From CAWIKY01 sp963836905 (lineage in GTDB: Bacteria > Pseudomonadota > Alphaproteobacteria > Caulobacterales > Hyphomonadaceae), in assembly GCA_963836905.1 (NCBI GenBank), contig CAWIKY010000002.1, positions 84,550 through 148,549 on the forward strand: DNA of 64,000 bases, in the 5' to 3' direction. Both the position numbers and the translations under genes were made by a program. Each line of letters begins with the position of its first letter. Position 1 is the first letter of the stretch. The notes under the pieces are model-generated. The model was not told where the DNA came from and ran no database searches. It worked only from the letters and a program-made list of their open reading frames with translations. Positions 26,907 to 34,964 of the stretch are shown in pieces.

Positions 26907-29900
26907 ATGATCAACAGACCATCTTTTCGCCGCCGCATCGCCTTTGGTGCTGCCGTCAGCGCGATAGCGCTTTCCGGGGCCGCCTGGGCTCAAGACGCTA
27001 ACGTTGAGCCCACTGCCGAGGACGAAGGCATTGTCGTCAATGTCCCTCAGGAAGAAGAAGCTCGCCAGCAGCGGATCACGGTTACCGGTTCGCTGATCCG
27101 TAATAGCGAGTTCTCCTCGGCTTCGCCGATTCAGATCATCGGGGCCGAAGTTTCTGCGCTTGAGGGTCTCGTCAACTCCGCTGACATTCTGCAGGGGTCG
27201 TCTATCGCAGCCGGCTCGACTCAGTTGAATAACCAATTCGGCGGCTTCGTTGTCGATGGTGGCACGGGCGTTCAGTCAGTTGACCTTCGCGGTTGTGGCG
27301 GAACTCGAAGCCTGATCCTGATTAACGGCAAGCGACCCGGACCTTCCGGAACGCGCGGCGCGGTAGGAACTTTCGACTTCAACGCTCTTCCGGGTTCGAT
27401 CGTCCAGTCCTATGAAATTCTGAAGGACTCCGGCTCGACGACTTATGGCTCAGACGCCGTGTGTGGCGTGGTTAACGTCATAACGCGAACAAGCGTAGAT
27501 GAGCCTGAAATTAACGTTCAATTCACCCAGCCTTTCGAAGAAGGAGGGGAAAGTTTCAATATTGATGGCGCCTTCGGCCTCGATTTCGATAATGGATCAA
27601 TTTCGTTCGCTGGTGAGTACGTTCTCCAGGAAGATCTCTCGATTGGCGACCGGAACTACCTGAACTGCGAACAGGACCTTGTTCGTGACCCGCAAACCGG
27701 CGAACGCCTCGACCGCGTGAACCGTTCAATAACGTTTGAAGGTGTCGGTGACAATCGCCATTGTTCCAACACATATTTCAATACTGTGATCGATAATTAC
27801 AGCGGTCGTCGATACATCAACGCGCCCGGTTTGCCGCGACTTCCAAGCCTTCCCGCCGACCGGCTAATTCCTACTCCTGATGGGCTGGTTCTTCCCACAC
27901 GCAGTGGTACGGGCCTGCCTGGATATAGACCGCGCCAGAACCAAGGTTTTGGTCCGGGTCAATTTGCGTTTTATGAAGACGTGCTAGAAGACCCCCGTGT
28001 CCTCTCAACTGATGCGATCAACAAGAACGAACGTGCCAGCCTTTATGGTGTTGCCGACTTCGAATTCAATGCTCTAGGCGGCGTTTCGATGTTGACAGAA
28101 GTGCTCTACACGAAACGAAAAACGAAAAACGAAAACTGGCGTCAGTTTTTCCCGCTCGTAGGCGGAAACATGTCCCTTGAAGCGACCACAGAGTTTCTGC
28201 GACCGTTCTTCGGGGACGTCGGATTTGAGGATACTAACGCAAGGGAAGTTGCGCCGTTTTTCCAAGACTTCTTCGCCTACGCGCAGGACCCGGGTTACGC
28301 AAACCCGCTTCAAAGCCTTGTGCAACCCGTTACCCTGCTGCCAAGCAATACAGAGGTCGAGGTTGACTACTATTACGCCTCTACTGCTTTTTCGGGTGAT
28401 TTTGGCGGAATAGGTAATTCGTTCGTCGAGAAATTTGCATGGTCGCTCGGTGCAAACTATTCCTACTCCTCCGGGGATTATACGAATGATCGTATTCGCG
28501 GCAGCGCCACTGGCGATTATGACCAATTCGGTCTGGCTGGCGATTACGAAGTATCGAGAGATGCGGAAGGTAACGTCATTGTCGGTAGCGATGGACTAGC
28601 CACTCTTGAGCCAGTTGATGGTTCCGGGTTCGCTCCCACGATCAACTACTTTACCGCCGATTTTCTCGCCGGGAACCTCTCGGCAAGCGACCTTGCGTCT
28701 CTGACCGCAACGGAGACCGGAAACACGGTTTACGAGCAGTATATCGTCAATGGGAGCGTCAGCGGACCGATCTTTGAGCTGCCAGCGGGTGCCGTACAAA
28801 TTGGTCTTGGATTCGAATACCGTGACTTTTCAATTGATGACTTGCCCGGTACATTGACCTTGGGAGAAATCATCACTGTCAATGATGCTGATACCGGCCA
28901 AGATTTCCAGGGGCGTGTCGCTGACGTTTGGGGGTCCTCTACTTCAGGGAACACCAAAGGTAGCGACAACGTTGCCGAAATATTTGGCGAAATCGAAATT
29001 CCGATCCTGAAGGGTCAGCCGTTCGCGGAAGAGCTAGTGGTCAACCTTTCCGGTCGGGCGTTTGACTATGAGTTATTTGGATCCGATAGCGTTTACAAGG
29101 CTGGCTTCAATTGGCAAATTGTTCCGTCCGTCCGTGTCCGCGGAACGACCGGTACATCTTACCGTGCACCTGCGCTGTTTGAGTTGTTTCTGGCCAACCA
29201 GACAGGTTTTCAAGGTCAAACGGCCATTGACCCTTGTATAAACCTTGCCGAGCAAGACAATCAAAACATCGTCCGTAACTGTCTCGCCGACGGGATTCCT
29301 GCTAGTTATGCAGGCGGCAGTTCGTCCGCTCTTATTATCTCCGGCGGTGGAGCGGGTGAGCTCGAACCAGAAACGTCTGACACTTCCACGTTTGGCGTGA
29401 TCTTCACACCAACGTTTGCAGACATCAGTATTGCGCTCGATTATTATGAGATCGAAATCGAAAACCAGATTGCGCAACTCGGACCGGGTACAATTATAAC
29501 GGGCTGCTATGCAGCTGATAACTTCCCGAGTGAGCTGTGCAATCGTTTCGACAGGGCTTCAGGTACTTCTCCGTCCAATGCCTTTTCGATCACACGCGTT
29601 CGGGACCCGTTCCTTAACGTGAACAGCCAGAAGTTCCGCGGTATCGATCTTGAAGCTCGGTATACACGGGACTTTAACTTCGGCACCGTGCTGATTGATG
29701 CAGATGCTTCATGGTCGCTTGAGCGCGAATCCCAGCTCTTTGCACCAGGAACTGTCACGGGCTTCGACGAGCAGGACTTCAACGGTACGATCGGCGCGCC
29801 CAGTGTGACCGCTAATCTGTTGGCATCACTGGAAAGGGCAGACTGGACCTATACCTGGTCTTCAGATTTTGTGGGTCGCATGTCGAACGCGCGCTTTGCC

Positions 29901-30167
29901 GATGCTCCGGACGGTCTGGGTGAGGCCTATTTTGGAAGGCTTGTGAATGTCGATTACACGACTGAAGCTGTGACCTACCACAACGCTTCTGTTCGGTGGA
30001 GAGGCGACACTTGGCAATTCACCGCCGGTGTCCGAAACGTTTTCGACGAAGAACCACCACAGGTCTCGGCAGAAGCTGCTCAGGTTCGTGGCAACACGCC
30101 CCTCAGCGCGACGCAATACGACCTTCGCGGTCGGCGCGGGTTTGTTCAGGTTTCCAAGACCTTCTAG
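26907..30167 (+). CDS. TonB-dependent outer membrane receptor
   Basis: A 1086-residue outer-membrane transporter. The signal peptide ends at AAWAQD; a TonB-box-like stretch (QRITVTGSLI) and plug domain follow (VDLRGCGGTRSLILINGKRP, ILKDSGSTTYGSDAV). The 22-strand barrel closes with the family terminal phenylalanine in GFVQVSKTF. The plug has two cysteines, in DLRGCGG and DAVCGVV, at positions where relatives usually have other small residues. The substrate cannot be read; the divergent S9 peptidase hints at peptides. A strong terminator follows. Confidence 0.9.
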   Translation: MINRPSFRRRIAFGAAVSAIALSGAAWAQDANVEPTAEDEGIVVNVPQEEEARQQRITVTGSLIRNSEFSSASPIQIIGAEVSALEGLVNSADILQGSSIAAGSTQLNNQFGGFVVDGGTGVQSVDLRGCGGTRSLILINGKRPGPSGTRGAVGTFDFNALPGSIVQSYEILKDSGSTTYGSDAVCGVVNVITRTSVDEPEINVQFTQPFEEGGESFNIDGAFGLDFDNGSISFAGEYVLQEDLSIGDRNYLNCEQDLVRDPQTGERLDRVNRSITFEGVGDNRHCSNTYFNTVIDNYSGRRYINAPGLPRLPSLPADRLIPTPDGLVLPTRSGTGLPGYRPRQNQGFGPGQFAFYEDVLEDPRVLSTDAINKNERASLYGVADFEFNALGGVSMLTEVLYTKRKTKNENWRQFFPLVGGNMSLEATTEFLRPFFGDVGFEDTNAREVAPFFQDFFAYAQDPGYANPLQSLVQPVTLLPSNTEVEVDYYYASTAFSGDFGGIGNSFVEKFAWSLGANYSYSSGDYTNDRIRGSATGDYDQFGLAGDYEVSRDAEGNVIVGSDGLATLEPVDGSGFAPTINYFTADFLAGNLSASDLASLTATETGNTVYEQYIVNGSVSGPIFELPAGAVQIGLGFEYRDFSIDDLPGTLTLGEIITVNDADTGQDFQGRVADVWGSSTSGNTKGSDNVAEIFGEIEIPILKGQPFAEELVVNLSGRAFDYELFGSDSVYKAGFNWQIVPSVRVRGTTGTSYRAPALFELFLANQTGFQGQTAIDPCINLAEQDNQNIVRNCLADGIPASYAGGSSSALIISGGGAGELEPETSDTSTFGVIFTPTFADISIALDYYEIEIENQIAQLGPGTIITGCYAADNFPSELCNRFDRASGTSPSNAFSITRVRDPFLNVNSQKFRGIDLEARYTRDFNFGTVLIDADASWSLERESQLFAPGTVTGFDEQDFNGTIGAPSVTANLLASLERADWTYTWSSDFVGRMSNARFADAPDGLGEAYFGRLVNVDYTTEAVTYHNASVRWRGDTWQFTAGVRNVFDEEPPQVSAEAAQVRGNTPLSATQYDLRGRRGFVQVSKTF

Positions 30168-30188
30168 GTCTCCGATACCGACCCAAAT

Positions 30189-30224
30189 TAAGAAGGCGGG
30201 GCCTCGCGGCTCCGCCTTTTTTCT
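30189..30224 (+). terminator. Intrinsic terminator of the TonB-dependent receptor gene
   Basis: AAGGCGG pairs with CCGCCTT around a short GC-rich loop (with an inner GCC/GGC pairing), followed at once by TTTTTTCTT. It starts about 22 bases after the receptor stop. Stem and T-run are both visible. Confidence 0.85.
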
Positions 30225-30278
30225 TGTTCAGCCTTTATCAATTGCCGGCTCTGAAGGGTCAGGACTAAAGGAAGCCCA

Positions 30279-30782
30279 ATGCATCAGACATCACAAACCA
30301 AACTGGTGAACGAGACACCTGCCGAGACATACCAACGTTTGGCGGTTGAGCTTGAGGCTATCCTCGACGCGGAAACCTTCATGCCCGCAAGGTATGCGAC
30401 AGCTGTCTGCCTTTTGGCAGAGGCGTTTGCTCCCCGCTTTTTCTGGACAGGCTTCTACTGCGTGGCGCCGGAGAATGCCCAGGAACTCGTGGTAGGGCCA
30501 TATCGCGGCACGCTTGGCTGTCTCAGAATCCCGTTTGGCAAGGGGGTCTGTGGCATGGCTGCAGAAACCCGCGAGACGCAAGTGGTGGACGATGTGCACG
30601 CTTTCCCGGGGCATATCGCCTGCGATTCCCGTTCGAACTCGGAAATCGTCGTCCCGGTTTTCGATCCGGGCGGCCAATTGCTGGCCGTGTTGGACGTCGA
30701 TTCCGAAGACCCTGCGGCGTTCACTCAATCAGATCGTATCGGGCTCGAGCGTATTTGCGCCCTTGTCGGGAAACCGCACTGA
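30279..30782 (+). CDS. msrC: Free methionine-(R)-sulfoxide reductase (GAF domain)
   Basis: A 167-residue single-GAF-domain enzyme that reduces free methionine-R-sulfoxide with thioredoxin. The three cysteines of fRMsr are present as Cys81 (TLGCLRI), Cys91 (GVCGMAA) and Cys115 (HIACDSRS). Their spacing of 10 and 24 residues equals that of the E. coli enzyme (84, 94, 118). The conserved NSEIVVPVF follows. It stands alone after the receptor's terminator. Start is the ATG at 30279. Confidence 0.93.
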   Translation: MHQTSQTKLVNETPAETYQRLAVELEAILDAETFMPARYATAVCLLAEAFAPRFFWTGFYCVAPENAQELVVGPYRGTLGCLRIPFGKGVCGMAAETRETQVVDDVHAFPGHIACDSRSNSEIVVPVFDPGGQLLAVLDVDSEDPAAFTQSDRIGLERICALVGKPH

Positions 30783-31017
30783 TCCGCAGTCCAGGTTACC
30801 GTTGAGACAACCTGAGTTGATATAAGGCCGGACTTGCAAGGCCGCTTTTCGAAAAGGTTTGTAGAGTTCGCCTGTTTAGGGCATATTGGTGTGGCGTCGA
30901 GAATACCGGCTGAGTTGCAGTCTGCATTCAAAGAGTATGAATTGAGCACCCAAAACGGAACAGATACGGCCAGGACGCATTAGGTCGGAGCGTTACGAGA
31001 GAAAACGGAAACTACAC

Positions 31018-31761
31018 ATGGATTTTGATGACGACGAACCACGCCGCGACCGCGGTGAGGATCGTGACAAGCGGCCAAAGCGCGGCGGACGACGTGAATT
31101 TGGCGATGATAATTTCTCCTCTGACAGCTCTGAAGGTTTTCAAGGCGGTGCACAGCCCCGCGAGATGGGCTTCCAGTCCGGCGGTGAACGGCCATCAGCT
31201 GGTGGCGGCGGCGGTTATCGCGGCGGCGGCGGCGGCGGTGGTTACCGCGGCGGCGGCGGTGGCGGATACCGTGCAGGCGGCGGCGATCGTGACGGCGGCG
31301 GTGGCGGTGGTTACCGCGGCGGCGGTGGCGGCGGCGGTTATCGCGGCGGCGGTGGCGGCGGCGGTGGTTACCGTGGCGGCGGCGGCGATCGTGATGGCGG
31401 CGGCGGCGGTTACGGCGGCGGTGGCGGCGGTTACGGCGGTGGCGGCGGATATGGCGGCGGCGGCGGTGGTCGTGGTCGTCCCGGCGGCGGTGGTGGCGGC
31501 GGCGCAGGTGGTGGCGGTGGAGCTCCACAGATCGAGAAAGAAGGCGTCACCGGTACGGTGAAGTTCTTCAATCAGGATCGTGGCTTTGGCTTCATTACAC
31601 CTGACGACGGCAGCGCTGACGTGTTTGTTCATATTTCTGCGATCGAGCGTTCGGGCCTCCCGGGTGTGGAGGACGGCATGAAGCTTATCTTCGACCTCGC
31701 AGCAGACAATCGTGGCAAGGGTCCGAAAGCGGTCAACCTTCGCGAAGCAGACGGCGAGTAG
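31018..31761 (+). CDS. Cold-shock domain protein with long Gly/Arg-rich N-terminal region
   Basis: A 247-residue protein. An acidic-basic opening (about 1-60) leads into a region (about 60-170) made almost only of Gly with Tyr-Arg-Gly repeats (GGGYRGGGGGGGYRGGG style), and then a single cold-shock domain of about 68 residues. The RNP1 motif is DRGFGFI and RNP2 is DVFVHI, both needed to bind single-stranded RNA or DNA. Ordinary bacterial Csp proteins have only the last part. The Gly-rich region resembles RGG-type RNA-binding disordered tails. The ribosome site is weak. A perfect stem-loop follows the gene. Confidence 0.88.
   Translation: MDFDDDEPRRDRGEDRDKRPKRGGRREFGDDNFSSDSSEGFQGGAQPREMGFQSGGERPSAGGGGGYRGGGGGGGYRGGGGGGYRAGGGDRDGGGGGGYRGGGGGGGYRGGGGGGGGYRGGGGDRDGGGGGYGGGGGGYGGGGGYGGGGGGRGRPGGGGGGGAGGGGGAPQIEKEGVTGTVKFFNQDRGFGFITPDDGSADVFVHISAIERSGLPGVEDGMKLIFDLAADNRGKGPKAVNLREADGE
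31207..31530 (+). repeat. Low-complexity GGC/GGT codon repeat inside the cold-shock gene
   Basis: About 320 bases made of GGC and GGT glycine codons with intervening TAT/TAC-CGC/CGT (Tyr-Arg). It encodes the Gly/Arg-rich region. The codons vary between copies, so it is under amino-acid rather than purely DNA-level repetition. Such DNA may slip in length between strains. Confidence 0.85.
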
Positions 31762-31802
31762 TCTCCGTCGACAATCAAACTTCCTCGAAAGAGGGAAACC
31801 GG

Positions 31803-31825
31803 CGGGCCGCTCATTGAGCGGCCCG
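31803..31825 (+). terminator. Stem-loop after the cold-shock gene
   Basis: A perfect 10-bp stem CGGGCCGCTC with loop ATT and GAGCGGCCCG. It lies about 40 bases after the cold-shock stop. The run after it is T-poor (TTCCAATTTCC), so it may be a rather weak terminator or a transcript-stabilising hairpin. Confidence 0.6.
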
Positions 31826-31881
31826 TTCCAATTTCCCCCGGCCCTCAAGGTGTAAGGGCGGGACCTATTTCAGGACATGTC

Positions 31882-32707
31882 ATGACTTCTGAGCAACGAA
31901 CGGCCTTCACGGACGCACTGGCCGTGATCGCGATTGATGCCGGCAAAGTCATAATGGACGTCTTTCGCGCCGGGTTCGACGTCGAGCGAAAGGATGACGA
32001 CTCTCCTGTTACGAAAGCAGACCGGGACGCCGAGCGTCTTATTCTTGCACGCTTACGGGAGCTCGATCCCGGCCTTGTAGTGATTGCCGAAGAGGCAGCG
32101 TCGGCCGGTCATATACCGGACGTAGGCGACCGATTTGCATTGGTGGACCCACTTGACGGAACGCGGTCTTTCACCGAGCGCAAGGAAGATTTCACTGTAA
32201 ACATCGCCATTATCGAACACGGCTGGCCGGTCATCGGAGTGGTGTTTGCGCCTGCCACGGGTCGACTCTTTGTCGCCGGTGGGGCCCGGCTCTGCCTGGC
32301 AGGCAAACATCAACGAAGGCGGACAATTCCCCGAATTGTTGGACAGGCATGAACTGACCATACGCAAGGCGCCGGAGGCCGGTCTCACGGCAGTGGCCTC
32401 ACGCAGCCACCGGTCACCCGATACGGATGCCTTTCTTGAACATTTTCCGATAGCAGACACACGTTCCGTTGGCTCGTCGCTGAAGTTTTGTCTCGTGGCA
32501 ACTGGCGAGGCTGACATCTACCCCCGGATGGGACGCACCATGGAGTGGGACACCGCTGCAGGGCACGCCGTAGCACAGGCCGCGGGCGCCCGGGTTCTCA
32601 CGCTGGAAAACCAGCCTCTGTCGTATGGCAAGGTTGAACGCGGATATGATAATCCGTATTTCGTCGTCTATGGAGATGTGGCACCGGTGAGCCCGCTTGC
32701 ATCCTGA
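31882..32707 (+). pseudogene. cysQ: 3'(2'),5'-bisphosphate nucleotidase (CysQ-like), frame-broken
   Basis: An inositol-monophosphatase-fold enzyme that removes 3'-phosphate from PAP/PAPS in sulfur metabolism. Metal-binding motifs are AEEAA, DPLDGTRSF and, in the second part, EWDTAAGHA. The first frame leaves the family at about 32279 (GLFVAGG followed by nonsense to 32352). Removing one G from the run in GGTGGGGCCC continues as PGSAWQANINEGG. One inserted G in a homopolymer therefore explains the split, and both halves are otherwise good. It precedes accA. Between CysQ and other inositol phosphatases I favour CysQ by the TGxxRxF-type DPLDGTRSF, but this is not certain. Confidence 0.85.
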
Positions 32708-32764
32708 CCAGTGACCCGCGCTATACTCGCGCATTCCGCCAAAGACGGACTGAAAGATCAGCCA

Positions 32765-33724
32765 ATGACGCATTTCCTTGATTTTGAAAAACCAGTCGCT
32801 GAACTGGAGAAGAAGATTGCCGAGCTAGAAAAGCTCTCGCAAGCCAAGGACGGGCCCCCGATCAGCGATGAGCTGGGCAAGCTGAAAGACAAGTCTTCCA
32901 AGCTTTTGCACGACACCTATCGCAACCTCGATGCGTGGAAAAAGACGAAAGTCGCACGCCATCAGGACCGCCCGCACTTCACGGACTATGTCGACCATTT
33001 GCTGACTGATTTTGTCTTGCTGTCCGGTGACCGAAACTTTGGCGACGATCAGGCCCTTCTGGGTGGCATGGGCCGGTTCAGAGGACGCTCAGTCATGGCG
33101 ATCGGTCATGAAAAAGGGCGCACGACCGAGACCCGTATCAAGCATAATTTCGGCATGGCGCATCCCGAGGGGTACCGCAAGGCCGTGCGGTTGATGACTC
33201 TTGCTGAGCGGTTCAACTTGCCTGTGCTGACGTTTGTCGACACGGCCGGTGCCTTTCCGGGCAAGGCCGGCGAAGAGCGCGGCCAGGCCGAAGCTATTGC
33301 ACGCTCGACCGAGCGCTGCCTTACCCTTGGCGTCCCCATCATCGCGGCGATTGTGGGGGAAGGCGGGTCAGGCGGAGCGGTCGGGATCGCTTCTGCCAAC
33401 AAGGTACTTATCCTCGAACACTCCATCTACTCAGTCATCTCTCCGGAAGGCTGCGCCTCAATCCTCTGGCGCGATGCTGCCCGTGCCAAGGACGCCGCCG
33501 AAGCGATGAAGATCACAGCGGAGGAACTTCTGAAAAACCGGATTGTAGATGAGATCATCCCCGAGCCGACCGGTGGGGCGCATCGGGATGCAGAAGGCAC
33601 TATTCGTTCAGTCGGAAACGCAATGGAGCGGGCCCTCATCGAGCTGGAGAAACTTTCGTCCGACGAGCTCAGGGCGCAGCGCAAGGAACGGTTTTACGCG
33701 ATCGGCCGCGAAGGCCTGAACTAG
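32765..33724 (+). CDS. accA: Acetyl-CoA carboxylase carboxyltransferase, alpha subunit
   Basis: A 319-residue carboxyltransferase subunit that pairs with AccD to move CO2 from biotin to acetyl-CoA in fatty acid synthesis. The family start is MTHFLDFEKPVAELE at 32765; ATG codons further up give a non-family leader. The catalytic core is visible as HEKGRTTETRIKHNFGMA and VGEGGSGGAVGIA. It lies 58 bases after the CysQ-like gene on the same strand. Convergent to the epoxide hydrolase gene with about 10 bases between, and no terminator was recognised there. Confidence 0.95.
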   Translation: MTHFLDFEKPVAELEKKIAELEKLSQAKDGPPISDELGKLKDKSSKLLHDTYRNLDAWKKTKVARHQDRPHFTDYVDHLLTDFVLLSGDRNFGDDQALLGGMGRFRGRSVMAIGHEKGRTTETRIKHNFGMAHPEGYRKAVRLMTLAERFNLPVLTFVDTAGAFPGKAGEERGQAEAIARSTERCLTLGVPIIAAIVGEGGSGGAVGIASANKVLILEHSIYSVISPEGCASILWRDAARAKDAAEAMKITAEELLKNRIVDEIIPEPTGGAHRDAEGTIRSVGNAMERALIELEKLSSDELRAQRKERFYAIGREGLN

Positions 33725-33733
33725 GCGGCCGCT

Positions 33734-34903
33734 TTAGTCGAACAAGCGTGCCCAGGCTCGAACATCATCGGTAAACAGTTGCGGCTGTTCCATAGCTGCG
33801 AAGTGTCCGCCTTCCGGCATGTCCGTCCAGTGGACGATGTTGTAGGCCCGGTCGCACCAGCTTCGCGGTGGCGGCGCGTAGAGCTTCTCGCCTGGAAAAT
33901 TTGCGAACCCCGTCGGCGTTTCGCATCGCTGAGCGTCCGGCAAGCTCATGCCGCCTTCAATGAATAATGCGTTGTAATACCAGACGCTTGTCGCGAAAGA
34001 TTTGCTCACAAGATAAATCATCACATTGGTGAGCAATTCATCCTTGGTGAAGCGGCTGCCGAGATCTCCGTCTTTCAAGTCTGACCAACCGTGAAATTTT
34101 TCCAGGATCCAGGCGAGTTGTCCGACCGGCGAGTCCATCAGTGCCAGCGCTAGTGTCTGGGGCTTCGTTGCTTGCTGTGAGAAATACGCACCTTCTTGCT
34201 GCATGGCAGACTGGGTCCGCTTCAGCCAAGCGGTCTCGCCGGGGGTTTGCGGCGTTGCAGGCGTGGGTCGAAAGCCGATCATGTTGAGATGAATGGCACA
34301 GCACCCTGCCCCGGCTGCCTCGGCGCCGTGGTCGAAACCGAGCCATGAAGTCACCAGACCGCCCCAGTCCCCACCCTGCGCCAGATAGCGGTCATATCCG
34401 AGACGCTCCCGCATCAGGGTATCAAACAGCGCTGCGGTCGCGCGTTGACCAAAGGGTTTGTGCGGCTTGCCGGAGAACCCGTATCCAGGCAGTGACGGGA
34501 TCACTAGATCGAAGGCATCCGCATTGTTCCCGCCATGACGGCCCGGAAATGCCAGCCGCTCTATCACTTTCCAGAATTCGAAAAACGACCCGGGCCAACC
34601 GTGTGTGATGAGCAAGGGACGCTTGCCCCCCGCCTCACCGACGACATGGACAAAGTGAACATCGAGCCCGTCGATCTCAGTCTTGTAATGCGGCCATCGA
34701 TTCAGGTTGGCTTCTTCCCTACGCCAATCATATCCTGACTGCCAGTGCGCAACGAACTCTTTCAGAACCGCCGTAGATGTACCGTACTGCCAACCGTCAT
34801 CGGCCGGAGCCGGAAAGAAGCGGTAGTCAGCGACCCGCTTCGATATGCGGCTAAGGGTCTCTTCGGATATGTCGATCCGAAAGGGGCGGACACGTTCGGT
34901 CAT
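33734..34903 (-). CDS. Epoxide hydrolase family protein (alpha/beta hydrolase)
   Basis: A 389-residue hydrolase with the N-terminal epoxide-hydrolase-like (EHN) region. The oxyanion motif is HGWPGSF (101-107), the nucleophile is Asp179 in AQGGDWGG, and the catalytic histidine is in EGGHFAAMEQP near the end. The family is microsomal-type: an epoxide is opened to a diol. Natural substrate unknown. It lies between accA and secA without a visible operon partner. Confidence 0.9.
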   Translation of the reverse strand: MTERVRPFRIDISEETLSRISKRVADYRFFPAPADDGWQYGTSTAVLKEFVAHWQSGYDWRREEANLNRWPHYKTEIDGLDVHFVHVVGEAGGKRPLLITHGWPGSFFEFWKVIERLAFPGRHGGNNADAFDLVIPSLPGYGFSGKPHKPFGQRATAALFDTLMRERLGYDRYLAQGGDWGGLVTSWLGFDHGAEAAGAGCCAIHLNMIGFRPTPATPQTPGETAWLKRTQSAMQQEGAYFSQQATKPQTLALALMDSPVGQLAWILEKFHGWSDLKDGDLGSRFTKDELLTNVMIYLVSKSFATSVWYYNALFIEGGMSLPDAQRCETPTGFANFPGEKLYAPPPRSWCDRAYNIVHWTDMPEGGHFAAMEQPQLFTDDVRAWARLFD

Positions 34904-34964
34904 CTGTCCATCCTCGAGATACTATTGAGTGCTGGCTCAGACCTGAACTGTCTGTGACGCCGGG

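Noticed and set aside
30783..31017. A cold-shock RNA thermosensor before the cold-shock gene
   Set aside because: I could not find a clear cold-box or stable long hairpin in the 235 bases; only short GGCC pairings are visible without a folding program.
31207..31530. A CRISPR array or tandem DNA repeat element in the GGC-rich block
   Set aside because: The pattern follows codons of one open reading frame, has no unique spacers and no fixed-length direct repeat.
30980..31848. Long open frames on both strands over the Gly-rich cold-shock gene (His/Arg-, Ala/Val- and Thr/Ala-rich)
   Set aside because: They arise because GGC/GGT repeats have no stops in other frames; they have no family motifs and are shadows of the cold-shock gene.
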